The notes under the pieces are model-generated. The model was given only the letters and a program-made list of their open reading frames with translations, had not been told where the DNA came from and ran no database searches. A program made the translations under genes and the position numbers. Source: Saccharina japonica (taxonomy: Eukaryota; Sar; Phaeophyceae; Laminariales; Laminariaceae). Taken from it: 64,000 bases of DNA. This document shows, piece by piece, positions 24,096 to 36,718 of this stretch (the first letter of the stretch is position 1; each line of letters begins with the position of its first letter). The stretch lies in assembly GCA_008828725.1 (NCBI GenBank), contig MEHQ01000327.1, forward strand, positions 87,209 to 151,208. Direction: 5' to 3'.

Positions 24096-24599
24096 TGGAC
24101 ATAGCACCCACCAGGGTTATAATTAGGTGGTAAGATATTACGCGCTGATGCATCATTTTCCAGAGAAGACGGCGCAGCGCACAAAAATAAGAATTAGATT
24201 TGCGCCGAGGGCGAAAAACTGTTTATGGGTATGTGTTCGCCGTAGGGGACACAATGTTTGGGTCTGTTTTGGCCGCAGGCAAACATTTTATGGTGCCTTT
24301 TTTAATAGTTTTGACAATGTCATGCGTAATTTATTTGTGTCTTTCCTTTTCTAGGGAGCCAAGTTAAACTTGTAAAGTTTTTCTCTGTCCGAGGATGATA
24401 CAAGACTTTAATGGCTAGCAAATATAGAGAGAAAAATGTGGTTTCGCGCCTGCTATAGGGTAAAAAGAGCGAACGAGACTCACACGTTGAGTCATTTTAC
24501 GCGCATATGTCCCGCGCACCACGCGCTGTTGCCCTAATTGTAACCCTCTGGTACCCACCTTCGACAATCGCCCTACCGTAGCAATGCAACAACTCAACT

Positions 24600-27500
24600 G
24601 CTGTCGCTCGTACCTGCAATCCGTAGCCGGACAACCGCTTAAGCGGTACCTTCGACGTCATCGTACATGTCGGTATATTTTGTATGGTACCTAGTATACA
24701 AACAATACCATATTTTAGTACGGTGCTATAGGCGGTACCCCTCGTAGTATTATGAACGGCGTATAACCTCTCCAATAATACCCCGCTCATTAATCTCCCA
24801 AGCCCATACGATATACTGGTGGTAAAAACTAAGCTAATTTACAACAAGACACTGAAAATAGTAAAATAATGTGTGAAAACAAATAATAATAATGGTGTTG
24901 TCCTTTGTGGTCGGCATGTGCATATAACATGTATACAGTATGTACTCTGCTTTATACCTGGTACGTACCAGGTACCAGGCACGAAATGTAACATTGCGAG
25001 AGAAACCTTGGGCCAACACCTTGGACCCCAAATATTGTCGCCAAAGGTTTTGGAGTGGAGACAGGTTGGTGCCCGACGCGGCCTGGTGCGGCCTTGGGGG
25101 GCGCTGCGGCAATTGGTTTTAGGTTGTGTTGTACTGTCCAGTATATTACTATCTCCTGCCTACTATTTTGCACCTGCTCCTATTGTACAGGCTTACAATT
25201 CGACTTATAATTCGTGTATTGTCGCCTCGAAGCGATCAAGCTGGAGCTTCTTTCAAACGTGCAAAAGTCGAACCATAAATCGCGTACGATAGATGTATAT
25301 ACTTGAGTGGGTAACTCCTGCTCTATAAAATTGAGACCACTGCAACACCCGACCTACTCCAATGGCTAATAACTTTTCCCAAGGCGTGATTGCAGTTGCA
25401 AGGAAAATCTCTATAACATGCTGTAATGATGCTAGGTATAGAAGGACAGGGTATCCCTAGCCAGGTCAGCCTATGGAACGGGTACTCGTTGGTACTCACG
25501 TGTGTTGTTTGCGTAGAGATAGAAGAAGAGCAGGTTTATTCCGTTTTCGCGTGATGAACGACTGAGAAGACGAGATGGCACAAAGCCATCGGGAACCATC
25601 CCTGGTTCCCACCTAAGATACCGCCTTCCAAGTTTTATTAATACGATTTTTATACCTGATACCAGGTATTTACCAAACGTTTCCACATCATGTCAGCAGT
25701 ACCATAACAATGCCCGCCGGCCTGGTTTGTACCGGGCAAGGCCTCGCGTGCGCTCGTGGGGCGTGAAAATGAGGTAAGATGGTGATGGAGAGAACATCAT
25801 GCATGTTTTTTATTTGTTTGTACACGCAACACCCGCAATCAAAGATTCCGTTTTTTATGTCGACGACAAACCCGGATTTTATACTGTAGACTACTTACTG
25901 CTGATACACGTACGTATTGTACGTACGTACGTAAGTACCAGTACCAGTACCAGTGACACAGCAGAAACAACAGAGCATCATATACTTGATGATCTGTGTA
26001 TCTGTGCGTGGTACAGCAGTATTCCATGATACTGATGTTTGTTGTTTCTGTTCGTATCATATAATACGAGTACAGAGTATATATAGTACAGCAGGTAGTA
26101 CCGGTAGTAGTCGTGTCAGTGCTATTCCAGATATATATACGAGTACGAGTATGCTTATTTCGGTACTATAAATACGTACCAGGTATGCGGATCTTTTAGG
26201 CTGCTGCTGCTGCTATTATTCGTCATGGTATGGTCCGTGCAGTACTGTTTGTCCAATTTGGTTTCGGCCGATATCTTTCGAAATACGACGATTTGCAAGA
26301 CAACAAGCTGACCACAGTCGTGATCACCAGCGCTAAGCGAACAAATATCGTTTTAGCAGGCAATTTGTTTCGGCCACTCTAAAATCAAGTATTTACAGGT
26401 TGTCGAGGGCATGATCATGGCCAAATCACCTATTTTGAAAAAAAACGTGAATATATAGCGACACACCGTTCCGATCAAAAAAACGAAAAATAATCCCCTG
26501 CAGATTGGTGAATGGAATCGTTTGGCAACCACTATTTATAATTCTGTTGGGTAGAACAATAGTCCCATTGAATTTTCCATGACGTCTCGGGTCCAGTTTT
26601 TTGCCCGTTTCTTCTCCATTTTTTTTATGTTCTATTAAATTGGAAGAAAAGTCCCCTGGGGAATCTCAAGGGCTGTTGAAATCCGTTTTCTAAATGATAC
26701 TACGAAAAGTACACCGTTCACCCCATTGAAATATCATTTATTCTGGTTTTTAGACATAAAGATGCAAAGCAACTACCTTTTTTATTCCCAGAAACACCTG
26801 CGCGGAAGAACAAGCGTTTTAGAGGTGTTTTTGAAATTTCGATCGCGTATCGATACCAGGAGAAACATGTTCCTTAAGTGCTGGAGAAAATGTAGAAAAA
26901 AATCTGCACGGACTATACAATCTGCCACCCGAGCTGTTCTTCATGCAGCAGTACTATCGGGCTCCTAAGTATCATGCCGTCAGATTGGGAGCATCAAAAA
27001 GGTCGGTTTCCGATCCACTATAAATTCGACCGGGTGTGTTTGGGTGCCTTTCCTATATCGTCAGTCTGATGGAGTTTGTAGTTGTCTGTGCTCTCTCTGG
27101 GGGCGGTTGATAGGAGCGTTGAAAACTGCTGCGTGTTCTGCACGCGGGTCCTAGGCGGCGCTGCGCGCTGCGCTGCGAGCAGCAGTATGTATCAAGCAGC
27201 TTGCACACACAGTCCGATACATATATATTATGTACATATTATACTAATAGTATTACGTGGGGCGGAAAAGCCGGTTTCCGATTCAAGACTAAATCGGTAT
27301 TTCTTGTATACTGTTGAAAAAGAGCTTACCGCCAATCTTATTTTAAACGAAAGTATTTTCCAGTTGAAGGGCACACCCCTTGGCAGTACAGACAGTCGTT
27401 TTGTTGCGGCCTCGGCTTCTCTATTACCTTACCTCTCTTCGCCATTACGGGCATGCGCGAAGCCGCAGGCGGGCGTCAGCCGGCCGCGGCGAAGCCCCCC

Positions 27501-28320
27501 TTGTGCTACGTACTATATTAGTACGTACAGTAGTAGTATATAGAAAATCGCTATATATTATCGTGGGTACGAACAACAAACCCTGCCTCACACATAACAA
27601 GAACCTCAACCTGGCCCAACGTAAAAATAGTGGTGTTGGGTACTACAGCGTGCTGCTGCTACTACTGCTGAAAACCATAGACCAAATAGCGGTAGACCAT
27701 AGGCGCCATCACTGTTAATAGGTTTAACGAGGTCACTTTCGTACGGCTAAATTCTTAACTTCGGCCCAAAAGCGAGCCTTTCGTTCTTATTGTTAGGATA
27801 TTTCTTATTCGCGGGCCTACACTCTAGGCTGGTATAGTATAGTTTAGACTACAAGTGAGTATACCTATCTCACCTTCCTTGCGTGGGTCTGTCGGACAGA
27901 TTTTGGTCGAGAGCCAGACCACCGTCGGATTCAGAAGTAGCCTCGTTGATGAGAGTGCTGCATGTGGATGGATGGCTTGCTTTGAATTTCTCGTCTTCCG
28001 TCCTGCAACCGAGATAGCTTCCGCCCGAAGCAAGTGCCCTCTCTTACGGCTCGCGGCGGAGTGCGCGATTTGGCCACAGCCCGAAGTACACAAATACAAG
28101 GTGCGATATATATCTGGTATTCCTCTCAACAGAATGTGTGTCAACGAGTACTTTCGCCAGGACGTTCGCGGGAGCCGAAGCGCTTTGTCTCGGGCAACAA
28201 TGGACACAAGGCAGAGCAGTACGTAGCGGTGGGACGCACACACCGCCCCAACTCCAAAGGCAATCTACAAAGTTCCGAACTGTGTTGATAGTTTATGGAC
28301 TATGGGTTTCGTGCACAGAA
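24600..28320. repeat. Upstream segmental block, copy 2
   Basis: Collinear with 8750-10190 but expanded by about 2.2 kb between 25300 and 27560. That extra part has no gene and contains TACCAGGTA at 25660 and 26177. A piece at 27350-27540 (GGGCATGCGCGAAGCC) recurs at 54120-54310. A piece at 27870-28320 recurs at 9777-10185 and 56780-57180. Open frames on the minus strand over the last piece are short and not conserved as protein between copies. Confidence 0.65.
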
Positions 28321-28390
28321 CCGACAGTAGTGAGGAGGACAAAGTTCAACAGCAGCAGTAGATAATATACTGGAGGGGGGGGGGGGGGGG

Positions 28391-28593
28391 GTACTCATGT
28401 TGTGCACGGCCGTCGTCATATGACCATAGACCCTCGCATCCCTACAATGCCGGGACGGAGCGCGTTGGGTTTTCACCAACCAGGCAGACATTGCTTGCAC
28501 CAAGCGCGAAACGCCGTGAGGTATTGGGCGAGTCGCATGGAGGGTGAGCTGCATCCTGCTAAGAACCGCCTCTGAGGCGGACTTGCATATGGA
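28391..28593. repeat. 203-bp dispersed repeat, copy 1
   Basis: Differs at only one position that I can see from 33396-33598, and both copies follow a G-rich run (28375-28391 here). On the minus strand it is open and reads SICKSASEAVLSRM, then RLVQAMSAWLVKTQRAPSRH. Near-identity over non-repetitive DNA points to a recent duplication or a mobile short element with a C-rich tail. Confidence 0.8.
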
Positions 28594-29028
28594 GGCTATT
28601 TTTGGTAAGGATTTCAAATGGTCAATTTTCAATATATTTATTTTCGGCTGGCTCAGGAAACCACATTCTAGACCCGATATTGAAAATGTGTTCCCGGAGG
28701 ATTGTGGTGACAAGCTATACGATCATCATACATCATACAAGTTGTATTATTGTAGTAAAATATCCATTTTTGATGGCGCTGAAAAATTTTCCGTTTTCGT
28801 TTTTTTTCCTTACTGACAGTAAGGAATTAACCCCAAAACGGAAACTTTTTCAGCGCCATCAAAAATGGATATTTTACTACAATACAACTTGTATGATGAT
28901 CGTATAGCTAATCACCACAATCCTCTGGGAACACATTTTCAATATCGGGTCTAGAATATGGTTTCCTGAGCCAGCCGAAATTAAATATATTGAAAATTGG
29001 CCATTTGCAATCCTTACCAAAAATAGCC
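28594..29028. mobile_element. 435-bp palindromic (foldback/MITE-like) element
   Basis: Two arms of roughly 200 bp are inverted copies: GGCTATTTTTGGTAAGGATT at the left end and its complement at the right. The central hairpin is CCTTACT-GAC-AGTAAGG near 28808-28824. It starts exactly where the 203-bp repeat ends. I cannot define a target-site duplication and there is no transposase, so it is a non-autonomous element. Confidence 0.75.
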
Positions 29029-29518
29029 TTTCAAGGCTATAACTAAAGCAAAACTGAAAAATATAAAGATCGACGCGAACGCGAATTTTCATTTTCACTC
29101 AGGGCATTGTTGGACACAACCGGCGTGTGAATTGTCGCCTTGGTTCTTTCAGTACAGCCATCGGCAGAACCCACAAAAAAAATAGCACCTTCTCAAATGG
29201 TTACTACTGTAGTTTTAGTATTGTTATGCATATACATATGTTATATAATATGTACGTACGCATACACTACTGCTGTACCACAGGTAAAAGTATATGTGTA
29301 TGGATGTGTATGATACCGCGGCAACAGTTCAGAATATTATAGTATGACTCCGTAAGGCTCGCGGTTTATTGTGACGTCAAGGCTGGGCATGGGCGCTTAC
29401 AGGCTATTATATAGGATTTAGACTGACGTTCCTCGCTGAGCACAACAGCTTACAATAATAGCTGTATAAATTATTATTACAATAATAGCTGTATAAATTG
29501 TAAATTGTTCACACCTCT

Positions 29519-29610
29519 GTTATAAGGATTACCTTGGGCTGGGTAATCGATCGATCTTTTACCCCTATAGCTCAGCGGTAATACCCTACCATTTGCCTCG
29601 GATAACGTAA
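29519..29610 (+). mobile_element. tRNA-like SINE fragment
   Basis: ATAAGGATTACCTTGGGCTG, GGGTAATCGATCGATC and CTATAGCTCAGCGG match 57949-58020 and the reverse complement of 49857-49905. The box TAGCTCAGCGG resembles the tRNA A box. Confidence 0.5.
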
Positions 29611-30055
29611 CACGTAACGTTTTATGTTAATGTTAGCGTCAGCGGGAAAAAAACGAAAAAATACGTTACTACGTTACCTAATTTCCGGGTTTTGTGATAT
29701 CATAGTGTTAGTGTGTTACGATTTTGGCGGGCGATCGCGTAACATTATGGGAGAGTGTTACCCTGATCCCATGATGACCGAGTAAAACACTATGTTAGTT
29801 ATTGTGTTAGCGGAATTCCTATTAATAGTTGACATCGTAACACACGTTATAGAGATAACGTACATGGTCAATGAAGCGTTAACATTATGTTACCGTGTTA
29901 TCGATATCAGCCCGTAGCGAGTAACGTTATGTTAGTGTGTCAGCGGAATTATTACTTGCTGCCGTAACACACTTGAGACGGATAACGGACATGGTCCATT
30001 AAACGCTTACATAACACTATGTTTGTGTGTTAGCGGAATTACCAATATTACGTTA
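29605..30055. repeat. AACGTTA minisatellite with ~100-130-bp higher-order units, part 1
   Basis: Units contain GTGTTAGCGGAATT, CGTAACACACGTTA, GATAACGTACATGG and TTAAACGCTTACAT or close variants. The second half continues at 30580-30960, so about 0.5 kb was inserted into or grew inside the array. Confidence 0.75.
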
Positions 30056-30094
30056 AGGGGCCTTCGGTCGTGAAAAAAAAGAGTACTTGAGTTG

Positions 30095-30235
30095 TTGTTG
30101 TTGTTGTTGTCTTCACATTAAACCTGTTCTTTCTACTCAACCACATCAGTACACCCAGTGCCTGTCCTGATTCCCAATCCTAGAGAGATTCAAATTCTGT
30201 GGTCACAGACTGTGAAACAGAGAAAAACCAAAACA
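30095..30235. mobile_element. Possible LTR-like module (fossil), copy 1
   Basis: GTTGTTGTTGTTGTCTTCACA followed by an A-rich polyadenylation-like motif and, about 100 bp on, TGTGGTCACAG, is shared with 51624-51735. The layout resembles the end of an LTR, but no partner repeat or coding part is seen. It is old and partial if real. Confidence 0.3.
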
Positions 30236-30365
30236 AAATAAACGCAAATTAATGGGTAAAGCAAGTGAGATGCGTAACGTATCGGGTACGAGAACACAGC
30301 GACACGAGCCGAACCAAAAAATAAGAACAAGAATGTTGAACAAAAATAAACATTTCGTTTTTTTA

Positions 30366-30517
30366 CAGCAGCAATACTATTTATGGTATAATAACACCAT
30401 ATCAGTACTCCTTACGGAAAACGGCATGCAATTCTGAGCATTAGAACTGGAGAATTGTCGTTTTCCGTAGGGAGTCCGGAAAATGTGGAAATTATACCAG
30501 AAATAGTATTGCAACTG
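30366..30517. mobile_element. ~150-bp hairpin element
   Basis: The outer arms are CAGCAATACTATTTATGGTATA and the near-perfect inverse TATACCAGAAATAGTATTGC. The inner arms are GTACTCCTTACGGAAAACG and CGTTTTCCGTAGGGAGT. The hairpin lies inside the insertion that splits the AACGTTA array and carries no coding capacity. Confidence 0.6.
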
Positions 30518-30579
30518 AAGAAAAAAAACGGATTTGTTATTTATTTGCTCTTATATGTTTTGCCCGAAGGGAGCCCTTA

Positions 30580-30960
30580 ACATTGTGTTACTATGTTGGC
30601 GACACCAGTCCGTAGCGAGTAACATTATGTTAGCATGTTATTTTATTATCACTCACTACTGTACCTGAGCACGCTTTAGACGGATAACGTACATGGCCGA
30701 TTAAACGCTTACATAAACTATATTAGTAGTGTGTTAGCGGAATTCCTAGTGGATAATATCCTAACACACGTTAGGTGGGATAACGTAAGTATGTATATAG
30801 CCAATAAAACGTTGACATTGTATGTTACCGTAGCAGCGGCAGCAGCAATCCGTGTCGATCGACGTTGTGTTGGGGTGTTAAAATAAGTCTTGGTACCATA
30901 ATATACGTCAAACGGATAGCGTGCATAACCAACTAAACGCTAACAGTATGTTGCTGGGCA
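30580..30960. repeat. AACGTTA minisatellite, part 2
   Basis: Continues the units of 29605-30055, with GTAGCGAGTAACATTATG, GTGTTAGCGGAATTCC and TAACACACGTTA. Unit copies are visibly diverged. No gene. Confidence 0.7.
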
Positions 30961-31239
30961 TGTGTTTGTTGAGTTCTACAGAACGAAACCCAACTCTAAG
31001 TACGAGTAGGTAAAATGCATCTAACCACAGCAACGTTTGGACCGTGTCCATAAGACTGCGCTGCAGGTGGTATTGCCAGGCCCACCCTCCTATTGGTGAG
31101 GGGACGAAGAAGCTCTGCTGCTGTAGATATCGTACAGCAGTAGCAGTGGTGGCACCTGTGCTACGAGAAGATCTGTTATTGTGGACACGTACGAATCACA
31201 GGTGCAGATTATTTGTCTTCAAATTATGATGAGGTGCTC

Positions 31240-31596
31240 TATGTTGGGACAACCAGGTGCGAGAGTGCTCGGCGGAGTGCCTTGCTCATGCAGAGCGGTG
31301 GGTCGGGCGTCGTGGTGCCATGAAGCAGTGGAAGTAGAGAAGAAAAATGTATATTGTGTCCTTTTGATCACTCCTTAAATGAACTGAGAGCAAGGGGGCC
31401 ACAGTTCCCCTCGACTCTAATACCCTCGAAATCAGGTAGCACATACTATGATGCAAACCTTCCGGGGTAACATAAATCCCGTCGCAATATCCGTAGAAGA
31501 ATTACAGTAACACAACTCAAACACTTGACTTGGAGTAATACGCTCATTACACTTACCAGGCATGTGAACGGCTACACCAAACGACTATGTCCGACA
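31240..31596. repeat. ~360-400-bp dispersed repeat, copy 1
   Basis: Shares long near-identical runs with 34312-34709: TATGTTGGGACAACCAGGTG at the start, GGGGGCCACAGTTCCCCTCG in the middle, and GGCTACACCAAAC near the end. The second copy has a roughly 40-bp longer interior. It contains no gene. Confidence 0.8.
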
Positions 31597-32752
31597 GCCT
31601 TCCTAGACGCAGCACATTGTCATGATAATTGTGCCTATTCCGTACCAGATCCACACTAATTCAACACATAAATCCTCTTGTCGTGACACTACAAGTAGTA
31701 GAGTAATCACTCCAGACCCAGAAATTCAAAAACCCACTGCGTATTGAACCAAACAGCTGCCTCCCTCCTGTCAAAACACCAAACTCGTACATAATCCAGA
31801 CTCAAGCCAAGTCAACAGCATGAAACTATATTGGCCTTACTCCAACCTCTTTCCGGGAATCAACATGCAGCCTTCCCTATGGTAGGTATTCAACTGCATG
31901 AAAAAGAAAAAATACTTCATTGGCCTTCCAGAGACCAGTATCAATCTCAATACAATCCCAACATGGATCAACATAGACAAAATACCAAGAAGGCAGTAAA
32001 GATATTTGTCATCAAAACCTCAGCTTTGTACCCTCTCAAGTATTACCATACTCCCCGAAATCCTCCGACTTTTCAACAGCGAGCCGCACGTACAGTAGTA
32101 CAGCTTACCGAATATGTTTCTTCCATGTGGTACTCAAAATAGTAATAACAATCAATGACGACGCTCACGGAGTACGTACAGCAGTACCTTGTACTATCTA
32201 GCTCCTCCCTACGTGAGTGTACTCTATGCAGTGTTAGGCTAATATTCATCAAAAAATAATTACCGAAGATTGCATATTGAGGANTAGGTATGTAATACAC
32301 TTTCAACTTGATTAGAGTATTGATATTACTCGAGAACGCCCAAGACGAGTCTCAAAACAAAACAATTTTTTTAACATGTGAAGGTACCGATTTTCAACCA
32401 CACATAAAAAAAATCAATGTTGCCAATCATTATGTGGATAGTCTACTCGTACAGCTTGCAAAAACAAATACATGCGATGTAATTGATTGCCTCAAACATA
32501 TTTTCGCTTTATTTCAGTGTGCACTCCAGGTGGTAGGTAGCTTTGACGTATTATGCTAGAAATCACATTGTTTGCGTCGAATGTTCGTTGCAAGCACCCC
32601 CCCCAAACCGACGAATACCTTACACCTTGGGCAAAGTCCCGAACAGGACATTGCACAATCTAGGTGCATTATCATACGTTGCGGCACGTTGTGCCCGTCT
32701 CCCCAAGGTACTGAGGTTGTGGTTTCTTGACAACGTCCCGCAACGTAGGTAA
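31597..32752. other. No gene seen; ambiguous base near 32284
   Basis: Low-GC intergenic DNA with only short open frames. One N is present near 32284, which marks it as unfinished draft sequence. Confidence 0.5.
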
Positions 32753-33256
32753 ATGGCCACCTGTGTAGCCAGAGGATACACACCCGCACCAAGAGCACTA
32801 GAGGAGGCAGGTAGGAATAAGGGGGATACGCAAGCCCGGGCCGAGGAGCCGAGGAGCAGCGACCACCACACCACCACCAACCCAGTGTTAAAAGCGAGAA
32901 AATCTACCCCAGAGCAACAACAGCAGCGGCAACAACAACTCCAACTCGAGACGTCTACTCGTATATACGTCGAGCAAAGCAACAAGGAGGAGGAAGTGAT
33001 GGATATTCAGGAGGAGGAAACGCAGCGAGACAGGAAAAGGGGTATGGTAGCATGGAATGGGGGAAATGATCTGGTAAGAGGGAGGAAACTGGTAGAAGGG
33101 GCGTGGAACGAGGACGAACAGCACGAGTTGGAGCGTGAGGCGGCATTGACGGAGGTGTGGAAACGGGAGAAAATGGGCGATGGGGTGGAGCAGAACCACC
33201 GACAGCAGCAGCAGCCGCTTCCACCAGTAGATGTTTCGTGGCGTATCGATGAATGA
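32753..33256 (+). CDS. Hypothetical charged, glutamine-rich protein (doubtful)
   Basis: An ATG-to-stop frame of 167 residues that I do not recognise. It is rich in E, Q, R and K, with QQQ runs near residues 55-61 and 151-154, and no membrane segment or known motif. The minus strand is also open over much of it (P/S/L-rich), so base composition alone may explain the frame. No neighbour or repeat supports it, and introns cannot be excluded. Confidence 0.2.
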   Translation: MATCVARGYTPAPRALEEAGRNKGDTQARAEEPRSSDHHTTTNPVLKARKSTPEQQQQRQQQLQLETSTRIYVEQSNKEEEVMDIQEEETQRDRKRGMVAWNGGNDLVRGRKLVEGAWNEDEQHELEREAALTEVWKREKMGDGVEQNHRQQQQPLPPVDVSWRIDE

Positions 33257-33304
33257 CGCAGTGTGTGTGTGTTTTTCTTCACATCCATATTTTCCGTAGC
33301 GAAG

Positions 33305-33325
33305 CCCCCCCCCCCCCCCCCCCCC
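33305..33325. repeat. C21 homopolymer
   Basis: An uninterrupted run of 21 C, followed by CCGCC-rich DNA. A G17 run is at 33914-33930. Such runs are prone to length error in assembly. Confidence 0.8.
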
Positions 33326-33395
33326 GCTACCGCCCGCCGCCCGGCCAGCTGTATGTAGCATACCGCCTTCTTCAGGAGGGGGGTGGGGGGGGGGT

Positions 33396-33598
33396 GTACT
33401 CATGTTGTGCACGGCCGTAGTCATATGACCATAGACCCTCGCATCCCTACAATGCCGGGACGGAGCGCGTTGGGTTTTCACCAACCAGGCAGACATTGCT
33501 TGCACCAAGCGCGAAACGCCGTGAGGTATTGGGCGAGTCGCATGGAGGGTGAGCTGCATCCTGCTAAGAACCGCCTCTGAGGCGGACTTGCATATGGA
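33396..33598. repeat. 203-bp dispersed repeat, copy 2
   Basis: Near-identical to 28391-28593, again directly after a G-rich run. Right of its end the sequence differs from copy 1, where a palindromic element begins. This defines the right boundary. Confidence 0.8.
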
Positions 33599-34311
33599 CG
33601 ACAGCTTCAATGAGTTAATTTAATTTCTGGTGTGGCCACTTCCGGAGACAGCAATGGGTTTACTATGTAACTGCCTCGCGGACGCCTTACCATATTAACA
33701 CTACGTGATACGACCATTCCCCTTGTGCGGAACAAAGGTTCTCCACCCCGCACAAATGATCTACTCGACCGCCAGCTTTGGTGACCGCCAAAAAAATAAC
33801 AAAAAAAACGGCACCCTGGTTGTCTAGCTCACGCAGCGAGTGGCGTGTTTTACAGCGTCGTTGCCAACCGACGCCAACCCAACCTATAAATATATCATAT
33901 ATTTATATTATGTGGGGGGGGGGGGGGGGGCGTAGTGAATAAAAATAAATTCGTACCCAAAAACACAGCCCAGTTTCCAACTCATAATACGGTGTCGGGG
34001 GGCGTTGTCTATATGGCATACTTCCAACCAACAAGTACCTAAAAAGGACAAAATACGTTTACTGCAAAACAAGAAAAAAATAAAACACATTGCGTCATGA
34101 TGATGCTACTTCCTCTAGATCCCGCCATTCCTCTGTAGTCCACTTCCCTAACCCGATGTCTGCCTCTCGCGGTGTAGTTTCTCCTGTGCGAGGGTTATCG
34201 TCATCCACAGAAGCTCCTCGCCTACCACGACAAAACCCCCCATGGTGCGTAAGACCTAGACGCTCGCCGGCTCTCCCTCTGTACCGAGCATCAAGGTCGA
34301 CCTTATACTAG

Positions 34312-34709
34312 TATGTTGGGACAACCAGGTGCGAGAGCGTTCGGCGGAATGTCTTGCTCATGCAGAGTGGTGGGTTGGGCGTCGGGGTGCCATCAGGCAG
34401 TGGAAGAAGAGAAGAAAACAGTATATTCTATCATTTTTATAACAATATGCAAAATACGTAAGCTGCTTATTATTTTGTTAACTCCCTAAATGAACTGAGA
34501 GTAAGGGGGCCACAGTTCCCCTCGACTATAATACCCTCGAAATCAGGCAACACGTACGTTTATGCAAACCTTCCGGGGCAACATAAATCCCTTCGCAATC
34601 TCCGTAGAAGAAATACAGTAACACAACACACAACTCAAACACTTGGAGTAATACGACAATTACACGTATTAGACCTTTGTACGGCTACACCAAACAAATA
34701 TGCCCGACA
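34312..34709. repeat. ~360-400-bp dispersed repeat, copy 2
   Basis: Second copy of 31240-31596, same orientation, about 3.1 kb away. It differs by small indels and substitutions. Confidence 0.8.
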
Positions 34710-35689
34710 AACATATACGTACGACGTGGAATTAAAGTAAGGGGTTTGCAACCAAGATGCGTACTTCGAAGTTTAAGTTTTACAATAATTGATGCAAAGA
34801 CGTGGTTCTTAGTGTATTATAAAATAAACAAGAATCCGAATTGGTTTTGCCCTTTTTTGTCTTTTATAGGACCCAATAAATGACTACCTACAAGGGGAAC
34901 GCAGAATAAATGGCCATTTTTTAGTGTGTACCAGGGTATGTATGTTACAAGAGCGGTGGGAATGAGGAGCGTGACACACGCCTTCAAGTGGTCAAGCTCA
35001 TAACTGCATTAAGCTACTGCGTTGGCTGTTTTTTCTCTTTTTGCTGTGTTCCTGCAATTGTCATTGATTGGATCGTTTTGTATTTTAAGCGATTTGTGTC
35101 AGTACAGAAACCTTTTTTGGTTCATGGGCAAGTATTTAGGTTGGTGGGTGTACTTTGTGGGTTGTGGGTGAGAGAGTAACTGGGTAGGTCGGTTGATCCC
35201 CGGGGCTGGTTGTCCCACCATTACCAACACCACCCATCAACTTTTCTTGTTAAGCGATGCACGTCAGCGCGAAAACCTTGTACAGTGGTGAGGTAAGCAG
35301 GTCGGTAACGACGAAAAGTGGTATATACGAGTAGGGCATCATGTGTACGACTGGGCAGGTATAATGATAAAACACCACAAATAGCAAATAGGTATACGTG
35401 AATTAAATATATATATACCAATAATAATAATAACGAACAAGTTTTTTTATTCTGCATCATTTCACAATTCGTTTTATTGTCTTTTTGTTTTTATTTTCTG
35501 GTTTGGCTCGTGTCGTTGTGTTCTCGTGCCCGGTGGGTTGGCATTTCACTTTTCGAAGATAAACAAATCGGATGGGAAAAAAAAAAATGCTGCTGCTTTA
35601 CCAGGAATATATGCCAAGCGGTCGTCTGGTGTATATTTATCACCTACGAGTATGAATACCAGGTATCGAGGAGGCTGGGAGCACGGACT
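34710..35689. other. No gene seen
   Basis: T-rich intergenic DNA. Short frames on both strands show no motifs. TACCAGGTA occurs at 35657. Confidence 0.5.
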
Positions 35690-36300
35690 GCGACCAAGCT
35701 CAGCCAACTTACCACCACAACCACCAGCCACCACGAGCACCAAGCTTCTGGTGCTCCTGCTGCTCGGCTGGTGACGGTGGTGTTCGTGGTGGTGGTGTGG
35801 TGGTGATGGTTCCTGGTACTACTACGTACTGCTGTCCACCACATATACTCTCGTTCTCGAGAGAGGAGAGCACAAGGCAAGCCACACCATCACATCACCA
35901 TCACCACCTGCTGCGACCACACCAACACCACCACAGCAGGGCCATTGCAAGACTGAGCATCTTCCATATAGCTACTAGTGGTGGTAGTAGCGGTGCGGGT
36001 GGTGGTGGTAGTTAGTGGTGGTGTTTGGTGATGGTAGTGGTGCTGGTTGCTTATCTGTGTGTGTGTGTGATGATCACGCTCTTTATCTTCTCGTCCGATC
36101 ATCGAGCAAGCACACAATCACGATCGACCATCACCACCACCACCTACCTGCTGCAGCCAACACCAACACGATCGATCATCACCATCACCAACTGCTACAG
36201 CCACCATCACCATCAAGCCTGGGAAGCTTCTATATAGCTAGTGGTGTGGCGGTGGTAGTGGTGGTGTGGTGGTGGCGATGGTTGTTTGGTGTGTTTGCTG
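35690..36300. repeat. CAC/GTG triplet-rich region
   Basis: Alternating blocks of CACCACCAC/CATCACCAC and GTGGTGGTG on the same strand, so the region can fold on itself. Frames through it give H-, T- or V-rich peptides and are not called. Confidence 0.75.
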
Positions 36301-36718
36301 CTGGTTTGCTCTACTGCCGAAAAATCCCAGTGACAATTGCCACTGGTAACTAGTTATGACGGCCACTATCGCCTAGCTCTCCGATCTCGGCACGGCTTTC
36401 GACACGAGCAGTACAGGACGGTGCGCATAAATAGCGGGCGTCTATCAGTCACGAGCGTGTCTGAATCGGTTCAGTGCACGCGTCGCACTCTAACAAAAAG
36501 AAAAGCGAACGAGGGACGAGGGACGAGGGACGAACCTCAATATTAAGAATTTGTTTAATGAAGGCACGCTATGGGCACTTTTCAGACCTGTTTTTTGTCC
36601 GTTTGTGTCGATCGTGTACCCCCGCGTATCCACACACACATGACCCCTTATAGAAGAGCATATAATCGATGCTCGTCGGCCTCCGGTCTCCTCACATCGT
36701 TAGCTCCTCATTATAAGT

